64,000 bases of DNA from Ceratodon purpureus (GCA_014871385.1 CM026426.1:25668616-25732615); one strand, 5' to 3'; positions 35,690 to 48,707 are shown, counted from the first letter of the stretch. Program-made: numbers and translations. Notes: generated from the sequence alone by a model not told the origin.

Positions 35690-38423
35690 CGAGGTGACCA
35701 CGATCTGGTATAGTATAGAGAATCATACGTTTATGTTAGATTACGAGGCATTAGCTTCAGCATCTCAGACTACAGGACTGCCTCTCTGAAAAACTGTAAT
35801 TAGGTGCATGATTTTTTGGTCCGTAACGTGTTTTCACTTCAACTGTATCGAGTACCTCACGCTTTGGTATTTTCCGTGTACAACTATAAAGCATAGACAT
35901 AGACACATATATCACTTTGTCACTCTTCTATTTCTCAGACCTCATGTTTAATTTGAGTTCTATTGTGGCTAATTTTTTGCGTCACCGTCTTGAATTATTC
36001 ACTGAGGTTGCTTTTCTTGTTTATCCCTTTGCTGTACACCTACGTTACCTCGCGTTTAAATCATCTTCCATGACGAACGTCTTCTATGACAAATGACCAC
36101 GTTTTGTCATGTTAATATTGACGTTCCACCAATTAGGGTTGACTGTACCAAAACGTTACAAATGACATGCGAGTAACAGTTATATTACGTTAAAAAAGAC
36201 ATTACTTGACGCTCTGTGTGATCAATAGCCGAGAACAGTTATAGCTTCAATAACAACATTAGAATTTGTTGTGATAACAATACTCATATTGTGTTTTCAG
36301 CATGAATTACTTTAACAGTGGCTACACCTTTCTTTCCAGCGCGTACCTGGCATGTTTGGGTAGGCCACGTTCCTCTTCTTTATTTGCATATTGTAGAAAA
36401 AGAGGGCTTTTCTAGGTCTTAGCACCTGCTAACTAGTTTGAAGGTAAGAAGCCATGGTCTAATCTCTACACAGCTCACTATTCAACGTCTGTCTAGAACC
36501 AGCGTGTCTAACAGACCTCTATCAGAAGAACATAGATCGAGAGACATTTTTGAGTTCATGCTTGCAATAACTGAAAGCACTCCCTGCAAGTTGATGATTC
36601 TCACTTATATCAAGCAGTGCTGAAATAAATCTCGCGCACGTTCTAATTTCTTCCTTCCATAGCGACCCAGGAACTTATCCACCACATAGAGCTTATATCG
36701 CGAACAGCAGGATACTTCACTACGTAAACAAGTGATGAATTACCTACATCACGTCACCGCTGTCATTACATTGCGTCACAGTTAATAGTATATGACATCA
36801 TAGGTGACATTTCAACACGTCGCAAGTGACATTTCATCACGTCACACATGGCATGAGATAACTACAGCGAGCAATTAGCAATCACTCAATTATACAGTGT
36901 CAGCTTTGTGCTGACTGCCGTTGCCTTCGGAAATGTATGCAAAGTTAGGTTTGGGATTCGCGAGGGGGTAGAATTTGTTGTGATTGAAGGTTCTTGGGCA
37001 TGTGGGCCTGTGTCTTTTGGAATACTTTGTTAGAAAAACCACATTATAGATTTAATATTTCAAGTAAGGATAGAACAATTGCAGAGCATGCAATAGTGGA
37101 AAACACATATGAGCTTGCTATGAGTACAAATACGGATCAATTTTACGGATCCATGGAAAATCATATATAACCTTAGCTATGAAATCGATGAAAACTTAGA
37201 GGTGAAGAAACAGATAATTGAATTTAAATAGCAGCCAGTCCTTACTATAATAGGAGTTAAAAACGTACCGGGAGTATCCTCTGCTGGGCACTTAGATGAT
37301 GCTGTATGTACACGAGACGGAGATTGAGATGCAAAAGGTGACTTTGGACGAGTGTTCTTTAGAAATTCCTCTGTATGGGCTATTGCCGCATCAAGTCTCG
37401 GTGGAAATTTTTGTCGAGGTCGCAAAGATTCCTCCAACATTGATGGGATAAGACTTTAAATAGCAGCTACTGAGGTTTGCCGAGAATCGCTGTGCCATGC
37501 TTCAGGTCCCCGTTTACCGTGTTCTCCTCCTCTGGGTGTCATACCTAACTAATGGATGAAGGCAATGAGCTACTGCATCGACATGCCAACTGCTACCATT
37601 GAGCCTGTAAATTTAAAATTACCGAAATTAAATTTTATCACTCATCATTAACTAAAGAAAACAATACGACATCAGTGTCATGGAGTTCGGTCAATTCACC
37701 TATGTATTGTTTACTCCGTACGTGGGTAAAGATGAAGTTCTTTGCAATTCCTACAAAACAGGGTCACATATAAAATTTACACACGTTCTTGTTTGATGAA
37801 GTGTGCACGCAAACTGGTCAGAACAATAACACTCAATCTGGATACTAGTAAGCATGTAACCTCGTTTGCTAATGAATTGTTTCTTTATGTGAAAGAATTC
37901 AGAGTACTTTTGAAGCATGAGATAACTACTGAAGGAGGAGAGAAAGAGCAGAAATAGGATGATAGTTTCTAGAGGGCTATCCAACTTGTTACTGGAGAGG
38001 GGTTTGGTGGATTTGTAGTTATAGCATAGGCTCGTCAAAAAGTGCGGATTCATACCTTGGTCACGCAGTTACAGCGTCACAGCTGACAGTAAATCTCGTC
38101 ATAGGTGACATTACATTGTAATATAGATGACATCATATCACATTTCACTACGTTAAAGATGACAGAATATTATGTTAACATCACGTTACGATGGACAGTA
38201 TACCATGTTACAGTTGACAGGACTTCGCGTCTCTCGAGACGGTATATTATGTTAGGAAAGACGTGTGAAAACATGAACGCACAATCAATTCATAGCACGG
38301 AATTAAGGGATAATTACCTGATCACCGCAGGGTAGTTTGAGATGTGCACGCCCTTAGGGTCCTCAAGTGGAGATCACTTATGGCAGCCGGCTTATCAAAC
38401 ACCATGAAGGATCCATACTCGAA
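35690..38423. other. CACTA spacer, mostly non-coding, with motif blocks
   Basis: TGCGTT/TGACA-type words cluster at 36050-36220, 36720-36860 and 38060-38260. A minus-strand candidate exon at 37440-37267 (RQKFPPRLDAAIAHTEEFLK, ending at a GTACGT donor) could be an upstream exon of TNPD. Nothing else is supported. Confidence 0.4.
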
Positions 38424-38756
38424 ATGGCGGCGACCAAGTTAATTCCTACGTACGAGGTCCTCCGTGATGCAATCGTGGACGCCAACAGGAGAAAGGTGGC
38501 GCTGCGATTGAAGGACGCAGGTTTTGACCCTAACTTTGCCATAGACTTGTTTCCTTCACGTGGGTGTTCGTCGATCAGGTCCTCCGATGCTCCAACCCCA
38601 CCAGGAAGTCGGAGGAGACGCCAATCCTCCTCAGTGGAGTCGGACTTCCAACCGAGGCGGAGCACGCGCCAAAGGACTGGTGTGTCGTACCGGGAGGGAG
38701 CGGAGGTAGGGCACACGAAGACGACTGCCCTTCCAAAGACAATGAGTAAACCCTAA
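38424..38756 (+). CDS. Small basic ORF upstream of the TNPA-like gene
   Basis: A 110-residue frame from ATG 38424 (MAATKLIPTYEVLRDAIVDA) with a helical first half and a Ser/Arg-rich second half (PGSRRRRQSSS, RRSTRQRTGVSYREG) resembling a nuclear localisation region. It could be the first exon of the TNPA-like gene or a separate small protein. No family recognised. Confidence 0.4.
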   Translation: MAATKLIPTYEVLRDAIVDANRRKVALRLKDAGFDPNFAIDLFPSRGCSSIRSSDAPTPPGSRRRRQSSSVESDFQPRRSTRQRTGVSYREGAEVGHTKTTALPKTMSKP

Positions 38757-39130
38757 ACCCTGATCGCTATGTTTGAGCTCTCCAATCTGTCTACGCACTG
38801 TCTTCATGTATCATCAGTTAGAATAGGTATTGCAATTTGTTAGTTTATGCTCACTTTCTGATTGGCAATTAACGCATTATGTTGTTGAGGGTACAAATCT
38901 ATGTAATTCTTGTCAGGGTTTATGGACAGGGCCGTCATTTTAATAGTTAGGTGGGCGGCTTTCACCAATTAGGGTTTCTCTATCTTCGCATTTGTCAGAA
39001 TCGGAAGGAGAAAGGCGAGGTTTCTGCAGAGTGGAGGCAGCGTGCTCCGAATGTTGTTTGTCGGAGGAATACGCTATCGGTGGCGGCTCTCTCATCGGCG
39101 ATTGGAGGAGAATTCCACACGCTGTCTTAG

Positions 39131-42100
39131 ATGAAAGACGACCTAGAGGATCCGAGAAGAAAGTCCCGCGTCCGCAGCCGTAGCAACATTAGCAAGCCCC
39201 GGCGCAAGGAGACAAACTGGATGGAGAGGGAGGTCGGAGGATGCCCACCAAGGTCGAACGCAGGGGTTGCGGGTGGTGGGAGGGCGTCTCAGGGACCAGC
39301 TCACAGAAAACCTGCAGGATTTTTGAAGAGAATCCGCAGCGTGGAGAGGACAGCATTGCGAGACGAAGACGAAGACCTAACTCCCCCAAGGCGATGGCGT
39401 GCTACATCGGATATCTCCTCACCTGTGGGGCGTTCCTCGGGCTCCCGCACCCCCGTTGCATCGGGGAGGGTGTCCATGCGCAACATGAGGAGCGACTCCC
39501 ACAGCTCGCAGGCAATCCAGTCCGAGGAGGGTGGATTCAAAGACAAGATGGAGGATAAGTTCGAGGAAGAAGACATGGAGGAAGAGGAAGACATGGAGGG
39601 GTACGAGGAGGAAGACGACAGGTCACCGAAGGAGCCGATGCGAATAAAATTGGATCGCTATGGCGTGCCAGTCGGATCCCACAAACCACTCCTTAACGCG
39701 GCCCTACAAAAGTTCGCACGTGCCTTGGATCCGACTGCAACACCAGGTTGGAAGGGACAATAGAAGGCGGCTAAGGCGTCTCTGATTGAGCGAGTGCGGA
39801 CAGAGTTTGAGTTCTACGGGTACAGCAGTGAACTAAGTGAAAAATGGTTCAACATGAGGATGTCGAGGTGTGTGACTCGGGTGAAGTTTGCTATCAACAA
39901 GCTGATCAGATTTGGACATTCAAAGCCACCAGATATCGCCACAGACCATTGGGATAAGCTGGTGGAGATGCGGGATGACCCAGCAGTCCAAGAGAAGTCG
40001 CAGATGATGTCGAGCATCTCACTTGGGTGGCCTTCGAAGCATGGCCACGCATGGAGCCAATCAATCGCGGCAGTGTCCGCGCTGGTAAGTTCATTTACAA
40101 CTCTATGCGTTTCTAGTTATGCTGTGTTTCTAGTGACACCATTTTGCGTTTACTTTTACTGACACTGCGTTTTCTGGAAAAGTTTTTATTGAGCATGACG
40201 TGTCCCTTTGTGACTAGTGACAGAATATTATGTTTAATGTGACGTGACTACTGTTTTCTCAATGCCAAGACCCTCTTTAACTGTTTGCATGAGTGAGTTC
40301 TTTTTTTTTGATGTTTGTAAGTTTTTTTAGGTTGCAGATTCCGTTGTGGCACTCTCGTCTAATGTCCTCCTCTGAATTCTATTCTGACTCCATGTTGGCG
40401 GTTCTAGGTAGAAGTATGTGATTGCGTTTTAGGATTGAAATTGTTGGCTGTTTTCTGGCCTTCTCTATGAGTACTAACCTCCCTCGCACACCTGTCCTAA
40501 CTGGTAAGTGTTCATTCACTACTCTGTCTGCGTTTCTAGTTAAGTTGTGCTTTTGAATAACAACAATTCTACTTAACTCTGCCCTCACATTACGTTTCTG
40601 CTGACGGTAGTTATTGAAGTTACATTTATGTGGGTGTTACTAGTGACGCTACTTTGCGTTACTTATAATGTTTCTTGTGACATGTCACTCGCGTTTCAAG
40701 TGACATGAGTTTGCGTTTCACCAAGACGGGAGGTAACATGTTTGTGTCTTAGTAAACGTATTTGAATCGTTCAATGTTACATGTGACGCACTATTTCCGA
40801 GCACTGTTGCGGTTTTCTAGGAGTTGTTGAGTTGACAAAGTAAGAAACTTCTGTGGCAGAGTATCTGACTTAGACGGCAGCCGTCAAAAGCGGAAGTTGC
40901 TGCGGAGGTGAAGGCAATGCGACAGAAAGACTTGGAAGAACGCATAGCTGCAAGGAAGCAAAAGTTTGAAGGTGCTCAGGATACGAGGATGGAAAAGCTT
41001 GAAGCTCTCTGTGCGGCCCAGGAGTCCAGGCTGAAGAAGGTCGAGGACATGATGACGGAGTTACACGCCAACATGACGAGGGTGTCTACTCCACCACTCA
41101 TGGAGACCATGCCGCCCAAACAAAAGGCAAAGAAGGAGAAATCTGGAGCAAGACCCCGGCCTAACCGGACCAGTAGCAACACAGCAGAGGAAGTCGTGGC
41201 GCCTCCAACCTCTTCGAAGGCTCCCCCGATGCCGTCGCGGTCCCAGGATGAAATCACAGCAAGGGAGGACGCCGCCGACCCTAAACCTATGGTGACATCG
41301 GATGAGAAAGCAGACACAAAGACGGATGTCATATCAGAATGTATTCAGACAACGCAGGATGAGGGGGCTCTCACGACAACGGAGACGATCCAGGAAGCGG
41401 ATGCAACCAAGGATATGGTGCACGATGGGTGCGAGGAAGGTGCCACCACGGAAGAGAGGGGCCGAGAACAGGATGTGGAGGCGGAGGAGTCGGAGACAGA
41501 CGACGACGAACATTCTCCAACTCCAGTTCCACATGACAGCACTTCCGGTGTTTCTGCACTTGTGGAGGACAAGGTCTCCTCACCTCAATCAGACGAGCAG
41601 AACGTTGTCTCTACGATTGCAACCCTCTCCACCAAGAAGCCGGCTCCAGATGACGTAGGCACCTGACATTGTAAATGACTACGTCGATCACGCTTTACTT
41701 TTCATATTAACTCTGTTACAACTAAGTTAGAAGTTACATTTCCTTCTGGATCACTCCCCTCAGCACGTCTTCTTTGATAAACATTTGCGTTAAACATGAC
41801 ATGAATTTGTGTTCCCTGTGACGTAGAATCGCGTATCCAATGACTTGAATTTGCATTTCTAATGACATACGTGCTCGTGTCCAGTGACGATACCAAAAGG
41901 TAACCATTCGTAAAAGTTAACGTACCCGTGTTCTCGTATGTACATTGTTGGTGTTTCAGAGGACATTCACAAAAGGAATGGCGGTGGAGTTGTTGAGTAG
42001 CGCCTATGACGACGCCTTCACCACCTTGGTTGGCTCTGGAGTGCTGCACGGAATGCCAAGAGAGTCGGTCCACTGCCGGAGAATAGACGATGACGAGTTC

Positions 42101-42475
42101 TCCGTGCAGGTGACTACAAGCATCAAGGACGACCACAACCTCCAGTGCCCACTAGAAAATGAAGACGTCTTGACCATGAATCAGGCCATAAGGTACTTCA
42201 TTCGGTGGCCTGCGACTGACCTCAGGCGTGCACCCAGTGACGGGGTAGCACCGGCAGTGGGGGCAGTGGGGGCCGTCGAAGGGATAGCAGCGGCAGTGGG
42301 GGCTGCTGGTGAAGACCCTTCCCGCGCAATTCCAGACCATTTTTGAATTTCAACACGGGCGGCCTCGAAGAAGCCGAAGTCCCTGCCCCCGGAAAAGAAG
42401 GCACAATCCAAGCGACCGCAAAGTAAGGACGAATCCGAAAACTCCAAAAAAAGAGTTGCCTTTGAGGCAACACAG
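39131..42475 (+). pseudogene. TNPA-like CACTA protein (Transposase_24 type), broken
   Basis: Exon 39131-40084 encodes a basic, then highly acidic leader and, after a TAG at 39761-39763, a region ending in ATDHWDKLVEMRDDPAVQEK and HGHAWSQSIAAV, which fits the W..LV......Q..S...H..GS.S pattern of Ptta/En/Spm (Transposase_24) proteins. Donor GTAAGT at 40085; the next exon (about 40874-41650) is a coiled coil (LEALCAAQESRLKKVEDMM) and an acidic Pro/Thr-rich linker. The last exon (about 41960-42475, donor GTAAGT) has GSGVLHGMPRESVH and MNQAIRYFIRWP, as in the C-terminal domain of such proteins, then a frameshift near 42345 and a basic tail. In En/Spm, TNPA binds the subterminal repeats. Short introns contain the same repeats. 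Confidence 0.7.
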
Positions 42476-43995
42476 GTAAGTGGTCACCCTCGTCTTTTTC
42501 CGCACACCTTAGAGGGGGGTTTTAACACTGAATTGACCATCATTTTACATGTAGACTACCCTTTGTATTCGGTTGAGTTGCAGGTCTCTCTTGGTCGTGC
42601 ACAGTGTCGCAGGGTTCCCCTATGATCTGAACTGGTCAGTAGATCCCGTTTGGAGGCGTTGACGCAGGCTGTTGCTTTCCTCTACCCTCGTGATGATGAG
42701 TCAATTGTCTATACAGGGAGAAGCTGGGGGTTCGGAGAAGTGAGCGGTTGAGAAACCCACAGGACCTGTGAAGTGCTACAAGAAGGTACGACAGATCTAC
42801 CTTCACTTAAAATCCTAAGTTCCATTGACGATTTCTCAAGAGACATTTAATGCTATGTTTTCTAACTGTTCGGTATATGATGTGGATTGTGCAGAGTAAG
42901 AAGAATCTAGGACGAGAAACCAGCATCACCAACAAATAGATTGTAGCCATTTTTTGTAGGAAGGTGCTCGCTGTCACAGCGCACAGGTAGCCATTTTTCA
43001 TAATGCTATTGAATGACTGTCCATTGGAACCTTGCGTACATACTATTGGAACTATTGTGCAAGATCTGTACTCATCACTGACATTTTAGTCGCGTTTCGC
43101 AATAAACGTGTTTGAATTTGTTATATTGCGTTTAAACTGACGTTTATGTTTGCGTAAATATACGTTATATATGACCTTCCAGCTACGTCTTGCAAAAAGT
43201 TTTTTGGTGTCACTTTTGACGTTATCGTTCAACCTTATGAGTGTTATTGTACGTCACATTGAACGCTGTCCATACGTCAACATGAACATCGCATTCTGTT
43301 TCATTTAACAGGAACTTGGAAATGGATGCCTGAAATGATTGACATTGCTTGTGTCACAGTACGTCTAAAGCCGTCTATAAAAAACGCGTTATTCCCGGTT
43401 CCATGTGTTTAGCAGCGTCAACTTCGACATTATATTGTGTTTCTTTTGACACAAAATTCTAATTGGGTGCATGAAATGCTTGTTTTCTCAAACATAATCC
43501 AATACTTGTACACGTCTACGTAAACGCGTTCAAATAGGCATTGCCTTTGTTTCTGCATCACATTACGTCAAAGACAACACCTAGTCTCTACCAAAAAAAC
43601 ACGTCACACTGCGTTTACATTAACGGAGAATGCCGGAAATCGAAGATGACGCCACGTGTCACAATCTCGGCCGTTGAAAACTTCAGCCAAACTTCAAATT
43701 TTTGTGCCACGTCAGCCAATTTTTCATCCATCAGAGACGCGGGAAATGTCCACGTCACCGTCAAAGTTACTCACATTGGATAACTTCCATAATCTGTATT
43801 TTGCGTCACTTTTAACATAACGTCAGCTCCTGTTAAACGGTTTAACATAAGGTTGATGCAGCACGTCAAACCAATGCGACGTCCGTGACCTTTTTGCCAT
43901 TTTTGTGTCAAAAAAATTGTCCACGTTAAATTGCGTTAAACCGCGTTAAAAACCGCATTAAACGACGTTACTTTGGACACTGTTTTCCTCTAGTG
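42476..43995. repeat. Right subterminal region of the CACTA element
   Basis: Sequence from about 43080 to 43960 is packed with TGCGTT, ACGTCA and TAACG words; the last 60 bp contain four TGCGTTAAA-like copies before the TAGTG end. Between 42476 and 43080 possible further TNPA exons are too broken to call. Confidence 0.7.
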
Positions 43996-43998
43996 CCG

Positions 43999-45140
43999 CC
44001 TCACAACCAGCTAATATTGCAACACTTTGGCACTTCAGATAATTGATTCTTTTTCTCCATCTTGTATGCTTGAAGTACTTAAGTTTATACTTGTGTCGTG
44101 CACTCCATTACTACTCTTGATTTGGAGTAACTCCATTTCGTTTGTTAGACAAGGTGTAAAAAATTGGACGTTGTCATGAAAACGTAGGATATACGTACTT
44201 GCTTGTGATATCCGTTTTGGATAGGACCTTTTCTGTTTTTAGGAGCCATCTACCTTTGACAACCTGCAAAGTTGCATAGGTTAGTGCTTGGTACTTTGCA
44301 CTCTTAGAAAGACCAGATTTTTTGTACATTGCACTACATTAACCCATTCATTATTGTTCAAGGATTATCTTATAGCACTTTGGAGCGGATCTAGGTCTTT
44401 TCCTATGTGCGGTACAGACAAATAACTAAAGCTACGTGTCTTTGCCCCTCCAATAGATGATATTTATTCTTGTTCTTTACCTTGTATATTTCTTGCGCCA
44501 TCGCAATGATTTGACTAAGGAGGTATATCCTTCTCTAGTAACATAGCCTTTCAACATATGGTTTGCCGAATCTCTTGCTGCTGGAAATTATAGTTTTGCT
44601 TCCCTAATCATGTAATGGTAGGCTTTTAATTTGCTAGGGCTGTAAGTGGGATTCATTTTGAGCAAAGAGGTGGGCCTTGTTGCAGTTCTCTCCACTTTTG
44701 GCACATATCTTTGTACAAGTGATAAGAAAAGGCATTCTTGTTGGAGAAGTATTTCTAACAGTACCTACGATAGTATCATCGTTGTTTGTTGTGGATGTGA
44801 AAGTTGTACCAACACGTATAATGTGCATCTATGACCAAGGCTTTGAACTCTCTTTAGGCGTACATGCAGATGTAGTGGGCTTCACCTTGCATTTGCGTGT
44901 ATCAATCCATTGCTTGGCCCGCAACAATGACACCTTCAACAACACCTTGTAGCTCGTTTAGAACAAGGTCCAACCACATCTATTGCTTTAGTCCTAGAAA
45001 AAGGCAGTCATTTACATTGACAATATCTCCTTTCTTTAGTGTTTGTGAGAATTGGTTCCTACATGATGCCAAATGTATGCATAGATTTCCGGCGAAAGAA
45101 ATAGTTATCCTAAAATGCTAAGTAGGTAGGAAAATTGAAA
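43999..45140 (-). pseudogene. Decayed minus-strand gene, 5' side of the CACTA insertion
   Basis: The minus frame next to the element reads SVAILAGCEAA and joins LAVAKIEVERL across the CACTA site when one CCG is kept. Upstream, short coding-like runs continue to about 44850 with many stops and frame changes. The gene was therefore already transcribed-strand coding sequence, or a pseudogene, when hit. I do not recognise the family. Confidence 0.35.
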
Positions 45141-46290
45141 GCACGATAAAATTAGCAAATAAAGGGCTCAAATTTTAGCATCTAGTTTGGAGAAGGAAAG
45201 AGCAGTTACATAGAGACAAATTTTTGATGGATTCAGAATCTGGAAGTCGCTCTGCGTACTAAGTATCTTCATGCAGGATTGGTCCAGAAACTATTAACAT
45301 TGAAGATTGGAAACTACTAGACAAATTCTAGAGGCATTGTCTATGGCAAAATAATTCGGACAATAGTAAGTAAAGTCCGTACGGCGGGACAAATACAAGA
45401 AGAAACCAATATATCACGGTAGCTTTCCAATTGCTTTATTGCCTACTTTGTCTTAACTTCCGTCTCGACTTTTTGTATACTTGTTCCGTCTCTGTCTATT
45501 GTTCATCGCTTTATGTTTTTTGGTATATTCAAGAAGTGATCCTAGTAGCAAAGGACTTGTGTGAAACAAATAATTAGTTATGTAACTACTTAGTCTCTCT
45601 TTAATTTCTTTTGAGCCCTAATGTCAAGAGATCGGAAATTCACATTTGCCACTGTCAAGTTGAACGACATGTGCAATCAACAGTTTATATAAATATATTT
45701 AACTAATATTTGAAAATTTCTATTGCGATTTAATATCTTTGTACCCCCCCCCCCCCCCCCCCACCGCATTCCCTACGTTCCCCTTTTCTAATTTGATTTC
45801 TTAGATATATTTTGAAGCTACATTTGAAGCTTCTACTTAAACAACAAATCAGTACGATGACCCTCGTCAATAGAGTTGATGTTGGCTGTGCTCGAGGATG
45901 GCGTAAATTCCAAGGTAGGAACCTCTTCATCGCCCATAAAATCCTCATTCTCTTGCTAAGCCTTGGCCTTTCCTTTTAAGAGGGCCTTACCATGTATAGG
46001 AAAGCGTCTCTCGTTGACATGATAACCATCAATAAAGATATCAAGCTGATCAAGGTCTAATCCAACAGATTTAGCTTCGCTTAAGTCATTTGAATGACTA
46101 TCATCCGCGATAACAAAGACATTGATAGATAGCATCGGAACAACAATAAATAAAACACAAGCGATTTAGGTTGAGTTGAGCTATAGTATAAGGGTAGGAG
46201 AAGAGATACATAATGTGATCCATACTCCAAAGTAATTGAGTAAGAAACAATTTAATTTGATTTGAGTTAATGTTTTAGAGAGTCTTACGA
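45140..46290. other. Gene-free stretch with a C homopolymer
   Basis: No supported gene. A run of 19 C is at 45744-45762. Confidence 0.5.
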
Positions 46291-46299
46291 TACTAGCCA

Positions 46300-47546
46300 T
46301 CAATGGCTAGTTAATAGCTTTGTACCAGCATAAAACTGAAATACAGCCTCCCTTTTTTGGAAAAGCTGCTGGAAGACCCTGAGATAGAACTTCATCCTCA
46401 ACTGAGCAAGGTAGGTCGCGTTGTTAAGATCTTGATACTTCCAAGGCTTCTCGTAAAGCGGATGAATGGGTGTGGCATACCTCTCCCTAGGCACGAGATG
46501 AATGGTACCTTCGTGTACTCTATCAATTAGGAAGAGGAGGGGCACGGCCTTAGCTCGGAGCTTGTTCTTTGCAAAATGACCACCAAAACGCTCGTTGGGA
46601 GCGGATATGTACAATGACGGGATCCGCTTCTAGTCACTCAGGAAGCTCTTGCTTTACCTACAATTCCACTTGAAGATAGTTGTTATCATGGCCGTATATA
46701 AACAGCCATGAATGAATGTCGTCCAACTTAGGCTGACCCTTTGGATCAAAAAACTCGCAAAGAATGGATTATCAATTGAGTAATTATTCTATGATTTGTA
46801 TCCTGGAAGGAACTAAAAGTCAATAATTCCAAAAGCCACGTCCTTTCCACTTGTTCTCAATTTGTCGAAGGGCCAGAATCCAAAAGACAGTCTAGCTATT
46901 CTTTGAAATGGCTCGAAAAACAAGTGAGCTTGTGGCTGGAAGAATTTGGACCGCATCTTAAGAAACGTACTGAAGAACAGTATTCTGTAAGGCGAGAGGT
47001 CTTTGCTAGAGGTGTTCCTACGCATTGTTGATTTGGCGTTGGTCCAGAATGAGTCGGATATAGCCCAATCTAGAAGAAGGTGCTTGGACTCCTTGCTGAC
47101 CCAATAGTCTTGCTTGAACTTTTTCCATGTAGGTACAGCAAAGGATCCACCCTTAAAGAGTCTGAGGTCGGGCATGATCTTGTGAAGCTCTGCGTGAGCT
47201 AAAACCCTACGTTTCTTGGGCTCTATCCGCTCCTTCATAGTGTAGCATACCTCTCAAAGAGTCGCATGCTAATTATTTCAACCATCGGGTGCTTCCACTT
47301 TTGAGACTCACCGGACTTGTTCAGGATGTGTAGACACAACTTTGCGTGGTCTGCCTCAGACAAGTTTCCCACGAACTTGACGAACTCCCTTGTGAGCACT
47401 CCATGCTTGTCTTGAACAAAGTTACTGTGCTCATTAAATTTCTTGAGCTGTGGGTCATCCACGTCAACTAGATCTTCGTGTGCCGCAAGTAAAATAACAT
47501 CCTTCGACAAATTCCACGTAGGATCCCTAAATGTAATAATCTTCAT
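46300..47546 (-). pseudogene. Unidentified broken gene
   Basis: Three minus-strand frames follow one another: 47546-47235 (ITFRDPTWNLSKDVILLAAH, FVKFVGNLSEADHAKLCLHI), 47238-46813 (ERIEPKKRRVLAHAELHK, FKQDYWVSKESKHLLLDW) and 46614-46300 (SAPNERFGGHFAKNKLRAKA). The first two overlap by four bases but are out of frame, which a small indel would explain. Between 46800 and 46620 another frame reads DPKGQPKLDDIHSWLFIYG, so the unit continues with further frameshifts. The amino-acid pattern is protein-like and consistent, but I know no family for it. It lies just left of the first CGGGCGCG array and is transcribed away from it. Confidence 0.45.
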
Positions 47547-47925
47547 TTTGTTAGTGAGTGGAATTAGCTTCTTCTTTATACTCTCTCTCGAAACCCCAAG
47601 CTAATGCTTCGCCACATCAATCATGGAAAAGCGCTCTCTTATGCTTCTACAAAGCTCGGCACAGAGAAGTAGTTTCTCAGTGAAGAAGCCACAATTGTAA
47701 CATTTAAGCTCGACTCAAGCTAATGTGCCTCCAATGATAAAAGTGAAGAATAATCCAAAAACATGAAGACACTAAAAGCCCTGTAGTCTACCTCGAGTAG
47801 AGCTAAACTGCGGTTACTGACATGGTTAGTCCGTCATGGTGACAAGACAGACCCCCGTGTCCGTCACATAAGGGCGTTGACCAGTTGACTCACGGTAAGG
47901 GTAAAACGAATTTACCTAGTGCTGA

Positions 47926-48245
47926 ATTAGTGGAGGCGCGAGCGCCATAACGGGCGCGAGCGGGTGGGCGCGAGCAAGACGACGGGCGCCAGCATCCGCG
48001 CAAACGCGATGTCACGGGCGCGCGCAGGAGTGCGGGAGAGCGAGGGCGCGTGCGTCGTTTCGGCTGCGCGCGTGTGCGTGTAAACGGGCGCGAGCGTCGC
48101 TGCGGGCGCGATCCAGTTGACGGTCGCGAGCACACTTATCGGGCGCGATCATGTGGGCGCAAGCCTGGATCGGGCGCGCACAGTATTGGGCGCGTGCGTT
48201 CGGGCGAGTGCGCTGCATCGGGCATCGGCGGTCGGGTGCGAGCGC
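47926..48245 (+). repeat. CGGGCGCG motif array A
   Basis: About 16 copies of an 11-base core CGGGCGCGAKC (with substitutions) are separated by 3-8 variable bases. The core faces + here. ORFs reading through it on both strands give only Arg/Ala/Pro/Thr low complexity and are not genes. It lies between the decayed 46.3-47.5 kb gene and the 3' end of the kinase-like gene. Confidence 0.8.
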
Positions 48246-48491
48246 TGTAGGTTAGTAGGGAAAGAGCGACATCGGGCAAAATGACAAGAGAGGGCATGTA
48301 TTTCAGGAGAGGGCAATCGGAAAGTGCAATGTTTATTGAAAAGTATTGCAAAATTGTGGCTGTAAACCACTTACAAAGAATGTCCCCTCTTATGGAGAAC
48401 TGGGAATATCAAATTGTTGTCACTACCTGCGTACTTCTAAATATGTTTGCGATACAACACTCTGGGATCTGGAAATTGTAGGGAGGGGCTG

Positions 48492-48707
48492 TTAGAGTAG
48501 CGTGGGCCACCTGCAAGGTGGAGCGGTTCTTGGGATTGGGATTTGTGGCTCCTTCAACGCCACTGCGAATCTAGCCTTCCCCGCTGCATCCTTGAAAAGG
48601 TCGAAGTCGTCCTCGTTATCCCAAATCTTATTTGCTACCACTCCAACCGAGTACGCATCGGCAGCCTGCGTATATAGATGTCTCCTCCTTAGAGTTTCAT
48701 ATGAGGT
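48492..48707 (-). pseudogene. Protein kinase-like gene, 3' fragment
   Basis: The frame (from TSYETLRRRHLYTQAADAY) contains ADAYSVGVVANKIWDN, matching the D.YS.G..L.E.. helix-F region of protein kinases, then ends at a stop at 48492. The first nine bases are the target duplication of the Mutator-like element; the rest of the kinase is at 57476-58780 on the far side of that element. Only about 65 residues follow, so helices G-I are short or lost. Confidence 0.75.
48699..48707 (+). repeat. Left target-site duplication ATATGAGGT
   Basis: A 9-bp copy identical to 57476-57484 directly beside the element end; 9 bp is the length Mutator-like elements make. Confidence 0.9.

Larger units (their letters stand above)
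24605..43995. mobile_element. 19.4-kb CACTA (En/Spm-type) DNA transposon
   Basis: The left end reads CACTAGAGCAGAACAG and the right end, reverse-complemented, CACTAGAGGAAAACAG: 14 of 16 bases match, followed on both sides by TGTCC. A 3-bp CCG flanks both ends (24602-24604 and 43996-43998), the expected CACTA target duplication. Counting one CCG, the minus-strand flanks join in a single open frame. Inside lie TNPD (transposase) and TNPA-like genes, diverging from a central spacer, and subterminal TGCGTT/ACGTCA words. The element also holds a nested 3.7-kb insertion. Both proteins are broken, so the copy is non-autonomous now, although the ends look intact. Confidence 0.93.

Noticed and set aside
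37751-38053. 100-residue minus-strand ORF
   Set aside because: AT-rich, no homology-like pattern, overlaps CACTA spacer sequence; background.
47890-48250. Arg/Ala-rich ORFs over arrays A, B and C
   Set aside because: They are open on both strands in several frames because the motif lacks stop words in any frame; amino-acid composition is pure repeat translation.
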